IMG/VR virus record: IMGVR_UViG_3300039448_000013 | Location: 1 to 37,336 of that record | From: a virus | Direction: 5' to 3' (one strand) | Length of the DNA stretch: 37,336 nucleotides | Part shown: positions 37,311-37,336 of the stretch, in pieces | Layout of the letters: the number at the start of each line of letters is the position of its first letter | Numbering within the stretch: position 1 is the first letter of the stretch | Program-made: the position numbers and the translations under genes | Notes under the pieces: model-generated | Told to the model about the DNA's origin: nothing | The model's database searches: none | Seen by the model: the letters and a program-made list of their open reading frames with translations, nothing else

Positions 37311-37336
37311 ACTACTTTCCTGCTGGAACACCAGAA

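Noticed and set aside
1-37336. Retron, CBASS, restriction-modification or other known complete defence system
   Set aside because: No reverse transcriptase, cyclase, helicase-nuclease set or restriction enzyme was seen; the methyltransferase stands alone. Small unknown cargo genes could still have defence roles.
1-37336. Integron integrase or transposase to go with the attC-like elements
   Set aside because: The only tyrosine recombinase is the phage integrase next to attR, and it lacks any visible integron-specific insertion. No transposase or insertion sequence ends were found.

Overview
The window is essentially one complete temperate phage genome integrated in the 3' half of a tRNA-His gene. 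A 52-bp direct repeat (249-300 and 37232-37283) that matches the anticodon arm, T arm and CCA end of the tRNA marks attL and attR, so the element is about 36,983 bp. Only about 248 bp of host DNA lies on the left, and the 5' half of the tRNA plus about 26 bp on the right. The host looks like a gammaproteobacterium of medium GC, judged by the tRNA, the Shine-Dalgarno sites and the protein styles; this is inference and no closer name is justified.

The virion genes identify a cos-type siphovirus with an HK97-fold head. The late operon runs leftward on the minus strand from about 20.2 kb to 1.36 kb. Its order is a lysis cassette (one-TM coiled-coil protein, M15 peptidase endolysin, holin-like membrane protein, Rz1-like lipoprotein), HNH nuclease, P27-type small terminase, large terminase, portal, ClpP-like protease, major capsid, connector and completion proteins, tail tube, G/GT tail chaperones with a lambda-type -1 frameshift site, tape measure, and tail tip proteins ending in a TipJ-type host specificity protein. 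An SGNH esterase and a lectin-like protein sit inside the tail tip block and probably act on host surface glycan.

The late operon begins with a lambda-like PR'-tR' arrangement: a strong promoter at 20213-20242, a hairpin, then a terminator at 20087-20119. Two overlapping genes just upstream, one with a DnaJ-like zinc motif, are the best candidates for a Q-type antiterminator. The early leftward operon (27.25 to 20.3 kb) holds a Cro-like gene, a tiny membrane protein, a DksA/TraR zinc-finger protein, a lambda-O-like initiator with six 23-bp iterons inside its own coding sequence, small Cys-rich proteins, SSB, a DnaQ-like exonuclease, a winged-helix/dNTP diphosphohydrolase fusion and a RuvC-like resolvase. 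The immunity region is at 27.25-28.1 kb, with an S24-type repressor diverging from the Cro-like gene. Two lipoprotein genes (28.1-29.4 kb) look like lysogen-expressed cargo.

A second, rightward operon (29.58-36.43 kb) starts at a promoter that carries the same GTTTG/CAAAC half-sites as the immunity region. It encodes a LuxR-type HTH protein, several unknown proteins, an HNH nuclease, an ASCH-like protein, a solitary cytosine-C5 methyltransferase, a DUF4224 protein (likely excision partner) and a tyrosine integrase. The integrase has Lys in place of the second catalytic Arg. Two small genes lie between the integrase and attR. At the far left, beside attL, are an XRE-type regulator and two tiny genes around a perfect 10-bp inverted repeat.

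The most unusual feature is a family of five intercistronic elements of 50-59 bp (23977-24029, 24228-24277, 34439-34491, 36710-36768, 37036-37088). Each begins at or within 1 base of the stop codon of a small gene and ends in GTTAT. Three share a fixed 53-bp plan with a conserved core, and they are oriented with the gene on both strands. They resemble integron attC sites, and the small gene plus element units resemble gene cassettes carried inside a phage, which would be worth testing.
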